This document shows, in pieces, positions 49,677-59,109 of a stretch of DNA of 64,000 nt. The notes beneath the pieces were generated by a model. It saw only the letters and a program-made list of their open reading frames with translations. It was not told where the DNA came from and made no database searches. Numbering within the stretch: position 1 is the stretch's first letter; every line of letters starts with the position of its first letter. This DNA is from CAUPWF01 sp964369775 (lineage in GTDB: Bacteria > Bacillota > Clostridia > Lachnospirales > Lachnospiraceae): assembly GCA_964369775.1 (NCBI GenBank), contig CAYJHQ010000006.1:1-64000 (forward strand), in the 5' to 3' direction. A program made the translations under genes and the position numbers.

Positions 49677-50801
49677 ATGAAAAACAGAATGAAAATGTTA
49701 CTTGGATTAGGACTTGCAGCAGTGATGATGTTCTCAATGGTTGGATGTACAAGTGGAGAGGCAGTAGAAGAGCCAGCAGCAGAAGAGACAGAAGAGGCAA
49801 CTGATGAGAGTTCAGAGGAAGGCGGACAAAAAATTGGAGTAGCAATGCCTACAAAAGATTTACAACGTTGGAATCAAGATGGTGAAAATATGAAAGCTAA
49901 GTTAGAAGAAGCTGGATTTGAAGTGGATCTTCAATACGCAGGCAATGACGTAGCGACTCAAGTATCTCAAATCGAAAATATGATTTCTGGTGGAGTAGAT
50001 GTATTAGTAATCGCATCTATCGATGGAGAATCATTGGGAACTCCTCTTGCAGCGGCAAAAGAAGCGGATATTCCAGTAGTTGCTTATGACAGATTGATTA
50101 TGAACTCTGATGCAGTATCTTATTATGCAACATTTGATAACTATGACGTAGGTGTAAAACAAGGTGAGTTCATCCGTGATGAATTAGATTTAGAGAATCA
50201 AGATGGACCATTTAACATTGAGTTAGTAACTGGAGCTCCAGATGATAACAATGCGAAGTTTTTCTTTGAAGGTGCAATGTCAATTCTTGATCCATATATC
50301 GCAGATGGAAAATTAGTTGTAAAATCAGGTCAAACTGATTTCGCAGAAGTTGCTACAGCAAACTGGTCAACAGAAACAGCACAAAACAGAATGGATACAA
50401 TCATATCAGGAAACTACTCTGATGGAACAAACCTTGATGCAGTTCTTTGTTCAAATGACTCTACAGCACTTGGTGTAACAAATGCATTATCAGCATCGTA
50501 TGCAGGGGAGTGGCCAATCATCACAGGACAAGATTGTGATATCGCAAGTGTTAAGAACTTAATCGCAGGTAAACAATCAATGAGTATTTTCAAAGATACA
50601 CGTACATTGGCAGACCAAACAGTAGCAATGGTTGAAGCAATCGTAGCAGGTGAAGAAGCGGAAACAAATGACAACGAAACATATGACAACGGAACAGGCG
50701 TTATTCCTTCATTCCTTTGTGAGCCAGTTGTGTGTACAACTGAAAACTATGAAGAGTTACTAATTGATTCAGGATATTATGCAGAGGAAGATTTAAAATA
50801 G
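49677..50801 (+). CDS. chvE: Multiple monosaccharide-binding lipoprotein (ChvE type)
   Basis: 374 residues from ATG 49677, which has GGAGGAG five bases upstream. Lipobox MFSMVGCTS, an acidic Glu/Ala linker, then GVAMPTKDLQRWNQDGENMKAKLEEAGFEVDLQYAGND, VDVLVIASIDGESL, VVAYDRLIMNSDAVSYYATFDNYDVGVKQGEFI and ITGQDCDIASVKNLIAGKQSMSIFKDTRTLA: the ChvE/GguA-system pattern, binding xylose, arabinose, glucose or galactose. Codon use here is smoother than in neighbours (more ATC, GCA, CAA), as for a highly expressed protein. It leads the transporter operon and is followed by an attenuating hairpin. Confidence 0.92.
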   Translation: MKNRMKMLLGLGLAAVMMFSMVGCTSGEAVEEPAAEETEEATDESSEEGGQKIGVAMPTKDLQRWNQDGENMKAKLEEAGFEVDLQYAGNDVATQVSQIENMISGGVDVLVIASIDGESLGTPLAAAKEADIPVVAYDRLIMNSDAVSYYATFDNYDVGVKQGEFIRDELDLENQDGPFNIELVTGAPDDNNAKFFFEGAMSILDPYIADGKLVVKSGQTDFAEVATANWSTETAQNRMDTIISGNYSDGTNLDAVLCSNDSTALGVTNALSASYAGEWPIITGQDCDIASVKNLIAGKQSMSIFKDTRTLADQTVAMVEAIVAGEEAETNDNETYDNGTGVIPSFLCEPVVCTTENYEELLIDSGYYAEEDLK

Positions 50802-50834
50802 CCTTTGACTTAAGTACATAAAAACAATATGAAG

Positions 50835-50864
50835 TGCAGGTGAGTAGATTCTTGCCTGCATTTT
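50835..50864 (+). terminator. Attenuator between binding protein and ATPase genes
   Basis: TGCAGGTGA pairs with TTGCCTGCA (two G-T) around eight bases and is followed by TTTT. A partial terminator here lets the binding protein be made in excess of the membrane complex. Confidence 0.65.
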
Positions 50865-50884
50865 CTGAAGAAAGGAGCAGGAAA

Positions 50885-52423
50885 TTGGGAAATTTGATTT
50901 TAGAAATGAAAGGAATAACCAAGACATTTCCAGGGGTAAAAGCTCTTGATAATGTAAACTTACAAGTGGAAGAAGGGGAAATTCACGCATTAGTGGGTGA
51001 GAACGGAGCAGGAAAATCTACTTTGATGAATGTACTTAGTGGTGTCTATCCTTATGGCAGTTACGAGGGGGATATCATTTATAAAGGAGATATCTGTAAA
51101 TTTAACAAAATAAAAGAGAGTGAAGAAAAGGGAATTGTAATTATACATCAAGAGTTAGCACTAATTCCTTACATGACAATAGGAGAGAACCTATATTTAG
51201 GAAATGAAAAAGGTAAAGCAATTTCTATTGATTGGGAGTCTACATATGGTGATGCAGCAGACTATCTTAAAAGAGTTGGGTTAAAAGAATCGCCTAGAAC
51301 ATTAGTAAAAGATATAGGAACAGGGAAGCAACAATTAGTGGAGATTGCAAAGGCGCTTGCTAAAAATGCAAAACTATTGATATTGGATGAGCCTACATCG
51401 TCGCTAAATGAGTCGGATTCACAGGCACTATTAGATTTAATGTTAGAGTTGAAAAAACAAGGAATGACAAGCATCATTATTTCGCATAAGCTTAATGAGA
51501 TATCGTATGTTGCAGATAAGATTACTGTTATTCGAGATGGATCTACGATTGAGACACTAGATAAAAAGGTGGATGAATTTACAGAAGATAGAATCATCCA
51601 AGGGATGGTAGGTCGAGATCTGACAGATCGTTACCCTAAGAGAGAGAGCCAAGTAAAAGATGAGATTGCACTAGAAGTAAAGAATTGGAATGTAAACCAT
51701 CCATTATATACAGAAAGAAAAGTTGTAAACAATGTATCGATGAATGTGAAAAAAGGCGAAGTTGTTGGTATTTCTGGATTAATGGGAGCAGGAAGAACTG
51801 AACTTGCAATGAGTATTTTTGGCAAGAGCTATGGAGTTGATATTAACGGAGAGCTATATTTAAATGGGAAAAAAGTAGAGTTGAAATCAGTAAAAGATGC
51901 AATTCATCATAAGATTGCATATGTGACTGAAGATAGAAAAGGAAATGGATTGATTCTAGGTAACTCAATAAAAATAAATACAAGTCTTGCTAACTTGGAA
52001 GGAGTTTCAAAAAAAGGAGTAATTGATCAAGATCAAGAGTTTGGAGTCGCAGTTGAATACAAAGATCGATTAAAGACGAAAACACCAAGTGTAGAGCAGC
52101 ATGTTGGAAAGCTAAGTGGTGGAAATCAACAGAAAGTATTGCTAGCAAAATGGATGTTTACAGATCCAGATGTGCTAATCTTGGATGAACCAACTAGAGG
52201 AATTGATGTTGGTGCAAAGTATGAGATTTATTGCATCATTAACGATCTAGTAAAAGAAGGAAAATCAGTGATTATGATTTCGTCGGAATTGCCAGAGGTA
52301 CTGGGGATGACAGATCGAGTATATATTATGAATGAAGGTAGAATAGTCGGGGAGCTGGATACAGCAGAAGCGACTCAAGAAAAGATTATGTCACAAATTC
52401 TAAAATCGGATAAAGGAGAATAA
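50885..52423 (+). CDS. mmsA: Multiple monosaccharide ABC transporter ATPase
   Basis: 512 residues from TTG 50885 (AAAGGAG seven bases upstream), matching family length and the MGNLILEMKGITKTFPGVKALDNV start; an upstream GTG would overlap the attenuator. Two ATPase halves: the first has GENGAGKST, VDIGTGKQQLVEIAKAL in the signature position and LLILDEPTSSL; the second has the degenerate Walker A GLMGAGRTELAMSIFG, LSGGNQQKVLLAKWM and VLILDEPTRGIDVGAK. This tandem form is standard for sugar importers of the Xyl/Rbs/Mgl class. Confidence 0.93.
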   Translation: MGNLILEMKGITKTFPGVKALDNVNLQVEEGEIHALVGENGAGKSTLMNVLSGVYPYGSYEGDIIYKGDICKFNKIKESEEKGIVIIHQELALIPYMTIGENLYLGNEKGKAISIDWESTYGDAADYLKRVGLKESPRTLVKDIGTGKQQLVEIAKALAKNAKLLILDEPTSSLNESDSQALLDLMLELKKQGMTSIIISHKLNEISYVADKITVIRDGSTIETLDKKVDEFTEDRIIQGMVGRDLTDRYPKRESQVKDEIALEVKNWNVNHPLYTERKVVNNVSMNVKKGEVVGISGLMGAGRTELAMSIFGKSYGVDINGELYLNGKKVELKSVKDAIHHKIAYVTEDRKGNGLILGNSIKINTSLANLEGVSKKGVIDQDQEFGVAVEYKDRLKTKTPSVEQHVGKLSGGNQQKVLLAKWMFTDPDVLILDEPTRGIDVGAKYEIYCIINDLVKEGKSVIMISSELPEVLGMTDRVYIMNEGRIVGELDTAEATQEKIMSQILKSDKGE

Positions 52424-52427
52424 GAAA

Positions 52428-53588
52428 ATGAGCAAGGTAAATATTTCAGCTGGAATAAAAAAATATACGATGGTTATTGCATTGGTAGTTGTAACTGCAT
52501 TTTTTACATGGCAGACAGATGGAGCAATGTTATTGCCTCAAAATGTAAACAACCTAATCGCTCAAAATGCATATGTATTTGTGCTTGCAACAGGTATGTT
52601 ATTATGTATTTTAACAGGTGGTAACATTGATTTGAGTATTGGTTCAGTAGTATGTCTAGTAGGAGCTATCGGTGGAACATTAATGGTTAATATGAAGGTG
52701 TCTCCTGTGCTAGCAATGTTAGTGATGATAGCAGCAGGTATTATAATAGGGATATGGCAAGGCTATTGGATTGCTTATGTTAGAATTCCACCATTTATTG
52801 TTACTCTTGCAGGAATGTTGATGTTTCGAGGAATTTCAAACGTAGTGCTAAATGGTTTGACGATTGCACCGATGCCAGATTCTTATCTAGCAATGTTTAA
52901 CTTCTATGTAGCAGACGTTTTTGGCGGAACTACAATTAATATTACTTGTATGTTAGTGGGTGTGATTGCTACTGTAGTTTATATAGGATTAGGTTTGAGT
53001 GCAAGAGTGAAAAAGGCGAAAAAAGGATACGAAGTAGATCCACTAGGTGGTTTTATCGTAAAGACAGCTGTAGTAAGTTTTGTAATCTTAGCATTTATGT
53101 ATAAATTAGCAAAATACAAAGGAATTCCTAATGTATTAATCTGGGTGACAGTAATTATTTTAATCTACGCATACATAACATCAAAGACTACAGTCGGTCG
53201 TCATTTCTACGCAGTAGGAGGAAATGAAAAAGCAACAAAATTGTCAGGAATTGATACAAATAGAGTGTATTTCTTAGCATATGTTAATATGGCTTTACTT
53301 GCATCAGTGGCTGCCATGATTACAATTGCCCGTCTAAATTCAGCAAATCCAACAGCAGGAACAAACTACGAGATGGATGCAATCGGTTCTTGCTTCATCG
53401 GTGGGGCATCAGCTTATGGTGGAATTGGAACAGTACCAGGTGTTATTATCGGAGCGACTTTAATGGGTGTAATCAACCTGGGAATGTCAATTATGGGTGT
53501 AGATGCCAACTGGCAAAGAGTTGTAAAAGGTGGAGTATTACTAGCAGCTGTAATTTTTGATGTAGTATCTAAGAAAAAAGGAAACTAG
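52428..53588 (+). CDS. mmsB: Multiple monosaccharide ABC transporter permease
   Basis: 386 residues with about ten membrane helices. NLIAQNAYVFVLATGMLLCILTGGNIDLSIGSVVCLVGAIGG and IPPFIVTLAGMLMFRGISNVVL are the core of the family, and GRHFYAVGGNEKATKLSGIDTNRVYFLAY is the cytoplasmic loop that contacts the ATPase. The central hydrophilic insertion (ARVKKAKKGYEVDPLGGF) is typical of MmsB/XylH-size permeases. Four bases after the ATPase gene; a terminator follows. Confidence 0.93.
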   Translation: MSKVNISAGIKKYTMVIALVVVTAFFTWQTDGAMLLPQNVNNLIAQNAYVFVLATGMLLCILTGGNIDLSIGSVVCLVGAIGGTLMVNMKVSPVLAMLVMIAAGIIIGIWQGYWIAYVRIPPFIVTLAGMLMFRGISNVVLNGLTIAPMPDSYLAMFNFYVADVFGGTTINITCMLVGVIATVVYIGLGLSARVKKAKKGYEVDPLGGFIVKTAVVSFVILAFMYKLAKYKGIPNVLIWVTVIILIYAYITSKTTVGRHFYAVGGNEKATKLSGIDTNRVYFLAYVNMALLASVAAMITIARLNSANPTAGTNYEMDAIGSCFIGGASAYGGIGTVPGVIIGATLMGVINLGMSIMGVDANWQRVVKGGVLLAAVIFDVVSKKKGN

Positions 53589-53605
53589 TAAAATAGAAAT
53601 AGATA

Positions 53606-53649
53606 GAAAAAGTCTGTAATTCCTAGAAGTAGGAAATACAGACTTTTTT
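53606..53649. terminator. Terminator between mmsB and the purine permease gene
   Basis: AAAAAGTCTGTA...TACAGACTTTTT with inner TTCCTA/TAGGAA and GAAG loop; usable in both directions by the convergent genes. Confidence 0.88.
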
Positions 53650-53665
53650 ATGGCACGTTATTTTT

Positions 53666-55228
53666 TTATAGATAATCAAAATCTTCTTGTGCTTTGAACC
53701 AACTATTTCTTCCAGCATGTAGAATGAATAAGATGATTGCTACTACCGCATATGAAATTGTAAATGGAGATAATGGATAGAACCCAAGAGCGGCGCTATG
53801 CATTAATCCAAATAGTGATAATAAAGCACCAGCAATCATTGTAAATGCAGCTTTATCTAATCGACGATCGATGATAAAGGATACCAAGGTTCCAAGGATA
53901 AGACCGATAATAATAGCACCATGCTTTGTCTCTGGAACTCCACGCCACATTACACCACTGTCTAATAATGCCTGTGAAATTTCTGCGTTAAAGCCCATTA
54001 AGTTATTTGCAATAGTTTCTGTGTGTAAGTCAGCTAGCAATAATGAGCCTGATACTTGTGTATACAACCAGTCAGCAACTGGAGGAATCATAGCAACACC
54101 AACAGCAGCTTGTTGCTTCTTATCAACATCTCTAAATGCTTGTGCAACCATAAGTACTGCACACCATAGGTAAGTGATACCTGCAATGGCTGGTGGAACA
54201 ATTGTACTTAGGAATGTGAAGAATCCAAAAATTCCAGCAAATGCAAAGATTACCCCAGATACTAATGAATATCCGATACCAGCTCCGCCTTTTTTTAGTC
54301 CAGCGTGTCCAAGCCATACTGTGTTTGGTACAACTCCACCAAGAGCTGCAGAAATCATAGTACAGATACCATCAGCGAATTGAGCTTCACGTACACTATA
54401 ATCATCACCAGCAGCATTTGCAGCTTCTACGTTATCCATTGTCTCAATAAAGTTATAAACCTCAATTGGAATAATGATTGTCAAATAAGGAGCAACTACA
54501 GCAAAACCGCTTAACATAGATTGGATAGTGTTAACAGGGTTAGGGAAGTAGAATCCAACACCTGAAAAATCAAAGCTCGTACGTCCAAGTAGTAATGCGT
54601 AGATGATACCACCTACTACAGCTACAGAAAGTGGTGGAATTTTTTTAGGGAATAGATATCCACCAAAAAGTCCAACAAGTGCGACGATTAAGATTGGGAA
54701 TCCTATGATTGGATCTGAAAGGATATCAAATACCCCTTGTGTAGCCATCCAGATAAATCCAATACCTGCAACCGTTCCTAAAAGAGCAGCTCGTGGAATA
54801 TTGTTTTTCATCCAAGGTCCGATGAATCCACCTAAAAATTCAATCATACCACCGATGAAACATGCAGCTGTTGCAGCCGACCAAGCGATTTGTGGATCAC
54901 CAATTCCATAATGTAAAGGCATGATAACACCATAAAGGATAACGAACATAGCTGGTGTAGATACACCTGATGGAAGAGCAGTTACATCAGTTCTTCCTGT
55001 TTTTTGAGCTAATTTCCAAGCCATATATGCATAATAGGTACAACTACATAGAAGACCGATTGAAAGAGCAGGGATAACTTTCCCAAATACGATTTCATCA
55101 GGCCATCCTAGTACCCCTGAAAGTGTTGCAATAACGATTAGATAGTTGACAATATTGTTTGTGATGAGGTATGTCATTCCTCCAAGGTCTCCCTTTTGAA
55201 ACCAAGGTAATTTTACTTTTGTATTCAT
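53666..55228 (-). CDS. NCS2/AzgA-like permease, probably for purines
   Basis: 520 residues with twelve or more membrane helices. Features include GRTDVTALPSGVSTPAMFVILYGVI, GGMIEFLGGFIGPWMKNNIPRAALLGTVAGIG, the conserved ETMDNVEAANAAGDDYSVREAQFADGICTMISAALGG (the NCS2 substrate-helix region) and NTVWLGHAGLKKGGAGIGYS. It belongs to the xanthine/uracil permease superfamily. Clustered on the same strand with two adenine deaminase-family genes, so adenine or another purine base is the likely cargo. It is the last gene of the operon. Confidence 0.87.
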   Translation of the reverse strand: MNTKVKLPWFQKGDLGGMTYLITNNIVNYLIVIATLSGVLGWPDEIVFGKVIPALSIGLLCSCTYYAYMAWKLAQKTGRTDVTALPSGVSTPAMFVILYGVIMPLHYGIGDPQIAWSAATAACFIGGMIEFLGGFIGPWMKNNIPRAALLGTVAGIGFIWMATQGVFDILSDPIIGFPILIVALVGLFGGYLFPKKIPPLSVAVVGGIIYALLLGRTSFDFSGVGFYFPNPVNTIQSMLSGFAVVAPYLTIIIPIEVYNFIETMDNVEAANAAGDDYSVREAQFADGICTMISAALGGVVPNTVWLGHAGLKKGGAGIGYSLVSGVIFAFAGIFGFFTFLSTIVPPAIAGITYLWCAVLMVAQAFRDVDKKQQAAVGVAMIPPVADWLYTQVSGSLLLADLHTETIANNLMGFNAEISQALLDSGVMWRGVPETKHGAIIIGLILGTLVSFIIDRRLDKAAFTMIAGALLSLFGLMHSAALGFYPLSPFTISYAVVAIILFILHAGRNSWFKAQEDFDYL

Positions 55229-55252
55229 TTATTTTCTCCTAAACTTTCTTTT

Positions 55253-56992
55253 CTATATTTCATCCGCTTCAATCGGGATAAAATCAAATTTTGATACATC
55301 GAACAGACCCATATCTGTAAGCTTAATTTCTGGAATTACAGCAAGAGACATAAAGCATAGTGTCATTACTGGTTCGATATTTGGGTTGATCTTTAGTTCA
55401 GTCTGAGCCTTGTCATGCAAGGTAATGAGTTTATCTTTTACCCATTCGCCGCTTTGGTCGCTCATAATACCACCAAGTGGCATAGGCATTGCATCCAATA
55501 CTTCTCCGTCAGCAGCAAGAACAACACCGCCTTCTTGGGCAATTAAAGTGTTGATTGCCAATTCCATATCATCGTCATTTACACCGACAACAATAAGGTT
55601 GTGAGAATCATGGGCGATAGATAGTGCAATGGCACCTTTTTTAATACCATAGCCTTTTATAAGGCCAAGCGCTACATTGCCTGTATTTTGATGCCGTTCT
55701 ACAACAGCCATTTTAACAATGTTTTTTGATTCCTCGTACACAAAGTCACCAGAATCATTTACAGTAACTGTTTCTATTGTTTTTTTGGTAACAACGCTAC
55801 CTTCGATTAATTCGATAACATGCACCTTGTTTGATTTTAAGTTGAATTTCAATTTGTCTTTACTGAAATCTTTAACTCTTACACTTCCTTTTACCTTAGA
55901 AATATCGTGTTTTTCAAAAGTAGGTAGATATTCCTTACCTTTTGAAACGTGGTTTCCATCGATAAATACATCAGATACTACAAAATCTTTTAAATCTTCA
56001 AGTAAAACGATATCAGCTTTTAATCCAGGTGCAATGGCACCTCTATCAGAGAGGTGGAAGCACTCCGCCGCATTAATAGTAGCCATCTGAATTGCTGTGA
56101 TTGGATCAAGTCCCTCTTCTACACAAATCTTTAAATGGTTGTCGAGATGACCTAATTCTAGTATTGTCTTTGGTTGTCTATCATCTGAGCATAGAAGACA
56201 ACGTCTGCTGTTTTGTGGAGTTACGCCCTTTAATAGATTACGTAAATCATGGCAAGCACTTCCTTGACGAAGTAATACGTAGACACCTCTTGCAATGCGA
56301 TCATGCATCTCTTTAACAGAAGAACATTCATGATCTGTGCGAATACCTACAGAAGTATAAGCATTTAAGTCTTTATCAGTAATCACTGGAGCATGTCCAT
56401 CGATTAGCTTTCCATGGTCTTTGGCAACCATGACTTTATCGATTTCACTATCTGCATTATAAATAATTCCAGGGAAGTTCATAAATTCACCAAGTCCTAG
56501 AACTTGTGAGCGAGTGATAGGTTCTTGCATTTTCTGGGCATCAATTGTAGCACCAGAATGTTCGTGTGGAGTTGCAGGAACACAAGATGGAAGCATAAAC
56601 TTGATATCAAGTTTTGTGTTCTTAGCAGCTTCCATCATATAGTCCAATCCATCTATACCACATACGTTAACGATTTCATGTGGGTCTGCAATGATTGTTG
56701 TTCCTCCGCAAGGAACTAGCATTCTTCCTAGTTCCTCTGGAGATACATATGCAGATTCAATGTGAATGTGACTATCTATAAATCCTGGAGTTAAATATTT
56801 TCCATTAGCGTCAAATTCGTTAGAACTTGAATAATCACCAATTCCCGCAATAAATCGGTCACAGATAGCAACGTCACCTTCTGTTATCACACCACTATAA
56901 ACATCTATGACCTTAGCGTTTTTGATGACTAGGTCAGCTTCCATGCGTCCGCTTGCAACCTCAATAATTTTTTTTACAATTTCTTTTTTCAT
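55253..56992 (-). CDS. ade: Adenine deaminase (canonical)
   Basis: 579 residues. It converts adenine to hypoxanthine and ammonia. Amidohydrolase ligands are intact: HIHIES (GFIDSHIHIESAYVSP), DPHEI (GTTIIADPHEIVNV), HE in RTDHECSSV and the aspartates in LLCSDDRQPKTILELGHLDNHLK. The C-terminal domain has the second signature ALSIAHDSHNLIVVG and GGVVLAADGEVLDAMPMPLGGIMSD. The ATG lies 13 bases after the upstream paralog and 24 bases before the permease gene, so all three form one operon. Confidence 0.94.
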   Translation of the reverse strand: MKKEIVKKIIEVASGRMEADLVIKNAKVIDVYSGVITEGDVAICDRFIAGIGDYSSSNEFDANGKYLTPGFIDSHIHIESAYVSPEELGRMLVPCGGTTIIADPHEIVNVCGIDGLDYMMEAAKNTKLDIKFMLPSCVPATPHEHSGATIDAQKMQEPITRSQVLGLGEFMNFPGIIYNADSEIDKVMVAKDHGKLIDGHAPVITDKDLNAYTSVGIRTDHECSSVKEMHDRIARGVYVLLRQGSACHDLRNLLKGVTPQNSRRCLLCSDDRQPKTILELGHLDNHLKICVEEGLDPITAIQMATINAAECFHLSDRGAIAPGLKADIVLLEDLKDFVVSDVFIDGNHVSKGKEYLPTFEKHDISKVKGSVRVKDFSKDKLKFNLKSNKVHVIELIEGSVVTKKTIETVTVNDSGDFVYEESKNIVKMAVVERHQNTGNVALGLIKGYGIKKGAIALSIAHDSHNLIVVGVNDDDMELAINTLIAQEGGVVLAADGEVLDAMPMPLGGIMSDQSGEWVKDKLITLHDKAQTELKINPNIEPVMTLCFMSLAVIPEIKLTDMGLFDVSKFDFIPIEADEI

Positions 56993-57005
56993 TATCTACC
57001 TCTTA

Positions 57006-58787
57006 TTAGTTTTTGATTAATTCTAAAATAGGATCAAATACTTCAAGCTTGATACAATCTACAGGTCCTACATCAGTGATAGCATAGTCAGGAATTGCAG
57101 TGATTGGTAAAAAGAACATATACATAAGTGGTTCAGGAAGGTCACAACCCAATTCTTTGGCAGAAGCATTGATTACTTTTTCAGCAGCAGCCATTTCTTC
57201 AGGCTCTACATCTGAGCAGATTCCACCGACTGGAAGTGGTAAAAATTCTACAACTTTTCCATCTGCTACTACCACTTGTCCACCACCATTTTCAATCAGA
57301 TGGTTAACAGCAATTGCCATATCAGCTGCGTTTGCACCCATTACTACGATATCATTATCATCAGGAGCAGCAGAAGATGCCATTGCACCTTTCTTTAATT
57401 TCCATCCAGAACAAAATGCCAATGATTTGTTTCCATTTCTGCCGAATCTTTCTAATACAGACACCATTGCTACATCTTGAGCTGCATCAGGTTGAACGAT
57501 ATAATTCTCTACATTCAATTCTACATCTCTACGCTTTCTAACAAAAGGTCCTTTCACATCCATAGATAATACTTTTGCAGTTCCAGATTCGATATCTACT
57601 TTATACTCAAAGTCGCTAGCGCTTACCTTTGGGCACTTCAATTCACTAGTCAAAATGTTACTTCTTTTTGGTGCAGTTAATTCAAATGTTAATTTATGGT
57701 CTTTGGCAACAAGCTTTCCATCTGTCATAACATCCAATACGTTGAATGTCTCAGGTGAATCCACAAATAAGATATCTGCAATTCTTCCAGGGCAAATAGA
57801 TCCTACCATATGGTCGATCCTATACGCTTCGGCACTATTGATCGTAGCCATTTGAATCGCCTCCATAGGAGATACACCAGCTTTAATAGCTAAACGTACT
57901 ACGTTATCAAGATGGCCTTTTTCTAGTACATCTGTAGCAGTAACATCATCTGTACAAAAGCTAACACGTCTAGAAAATGCGGCATTTACTTCGGTAACAG
58001 CGCGAATATTTTCTTCTAAGAAGTGAGTTACGCTAGATTCACGAATTAACATATGCATTCCATTTCTCATCTTTTCTACTACTTCTTCATGAGTGTAACT
58101 TTCATGATCAAGCCTAACTCCAGTTGCGAGATAACCATTCAAGTCTTTTCCTTGACACATCGGTGCACAACCAAAGACTGGTAGATTATTTTCGGCTGCA
58201 ATTGCCATTGCACCTAAAGTCTGCTCGTCTTCTTCTTGGATAAACTCACGAACAGTCTCCCATACACCAAAACATTCTGGCCATTTTTGCACTTCACGAT
58301 GTACATCTTGTGTAAAGTTAAATGCTACAGTCGATTGTGGAATTGTGTAAGGTGTTTGATGAGGCGCTCCCCAAAATACTTTTAATGGACTTTTTTCGAT
58401 TTCTTCGAAAATCTCCTTTAAACCTTCAAGACCAGATACAGAGATGTACTCATCTAGACCTGAAATCATACTAGTCGTTCCTCTCGGTACAACTGCTTTA
58501 GCATAACTTGTAATGCTGAGCTTACTACATTCACTGTGAATGTGTCCGTCGATTAATCCTGGTGCTAAGTATTTTCCAGTTGCATCAATAACATTTGTCT
58601 CAGGTCCAATGTAGTCGGTTACATCTCCGATTGCAACGATTGTGTCTTTGTGGATTGCAATATCAGCAGGATAAACCTCACTAGACATTACGTTGATTAG
58701 ATTACCTCCTCTGATTACTACATCAGAAGTAGTAATTGCACGACCAGCTCTTACTAGTTCTTTTAGATTACTTACAGTGTGTTTCAT
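57006..58787 (-). CDS. Adenine deaminase-like amidohydrolase with altered motifs (YerA-like)
   Basis: 593 residues, collinear with adenine deaminase over its full length. The first metal site is partly kept (GLIDGHIHSECSKL; HIHxE) and the aspartates remain (SFCTDDVTATDVLEKGHLDN), as does RLDHESYTHEEV. But DPHEI is replaced by GLDEY (RGTTSMISGLDEYISVSG) and the C-terminal HDSHN by PDDND (ASSAAPDDNDIVVMG). It starts the operon, upstream of the canonical ade and permease genes. Either it acts on another purine-like compound or it is a regulatory or inactive partner. It resembles what I recall of Bacillus YerA, a deaminase-like protein. Confidence 0.8.
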   Translation of the reverse strand: MKHTVSNLKELVRAGRAITTSDVVIRGGNLINVMSSEVYPADIAIHKDTIVAIGDVTDYIGPETNVIDATGKYLAPGLIDGHIHSECSKLSITSYAKAVVPRGTTSMISGLDEYISVSGLEGLKEIFEEIEKSPLKVFWGAPHQTPYTIPQSTVAFNFTQDVHREVQKWPECFGVWETVREFIQEEDEQTLGAMAIAAENNLPVFGCAPMCQGKDLNGYLATGVRLDHESYTHEEVVEKMRNGMHMLIRESSVTHFLEENIRAVTEVNAAFSRRVSFCTDDVTATDVLEKGHLDNVVRLAIKAGVSPMEAIQMATINSAEAYRIDHMVGSICPGRIADILFVDSPETFNVLDVMTDGKLVAKDHKLTFELTAPKRSNILTSELKCPKVSASDFEYKVDIESGTAKVLSMDVKGPFVRKRRDVELNVENYIVQPDAAQDVAMVSVLERFGRNGNKSLAFCSGWKLKKGAMASSAAPDDNDIVVMGANAADMAIAVNHLIENGGGQVVVADGKVVEFLPLPVGGICSDVEPEEMAAAEKVINASAKELGCDLPEPLMYMFFLPITAIPDYAITDVGPVDCIKLEVFDPILELIKN

Positions 58788-59109
58788 TATGTTCCTCCAT
58801 TTCTTTTTCCAAATTTGTTACTACTATAGATAATAGGGTTAGAAAATGATTTGTTTAGTATTAACAAAAAATGCTAATCATATGACGAAGCGAGGCTTCC
58901 CGTCCTACAATTAGCATGGAATTGATGTCGATATTTGGTTTTCACTAAAATAGTAGCATATGATAATAATCTGCACAATATAATTATTTATTTTATTTTC
59001 GACAAATTTTGATAAGCACTACTTATAAAGGGTGATATAAGTGTAAAAACTATAAATATATTATTAATAAAAACTACAATAATTATAAATATAATGAAGA
59101 AACCAGAAA
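58788..59109 (-). promoter_or_regulatory. Promoter and leader of the adenine deaminase operon
   Basis: This 320-base stretch has no gene. Reading leftward: TTGTCG (59005-59000), 17 bases of almost pure A/T, TATATT (58982-58977), a leader of about 60 bases containing ATCATATGCTA, then an intrinsic terminator. CATATGAT inside the terminator can pair with ATCATATG near the leader 5' end, a possible antiterminator. The purine-riboswitch core sequences were looked for and not found. AT-rich DNA with no recognisable element lies between 59006 and 59109. Confidence 0.55.
58865..58917 (-). terminator. Attenuator in the adenine deaminase operon leader
   Basis: Reading leftward, ATGCTAAT and ATTAGCAT enclose GAC-GG-GAAGC-CTC-GCTTC-GTC, then six T. 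It lies about 80 bases before the first gene. Confidence 0.75.

Noticed and set aside
58788..59005. Purine riboswitch upstream of the adenine deaminase operon
   Set aside because: The conserved three-way-junction core sequences of purine riboswitches are absent; only a terminator and short self-complementary words are seen.
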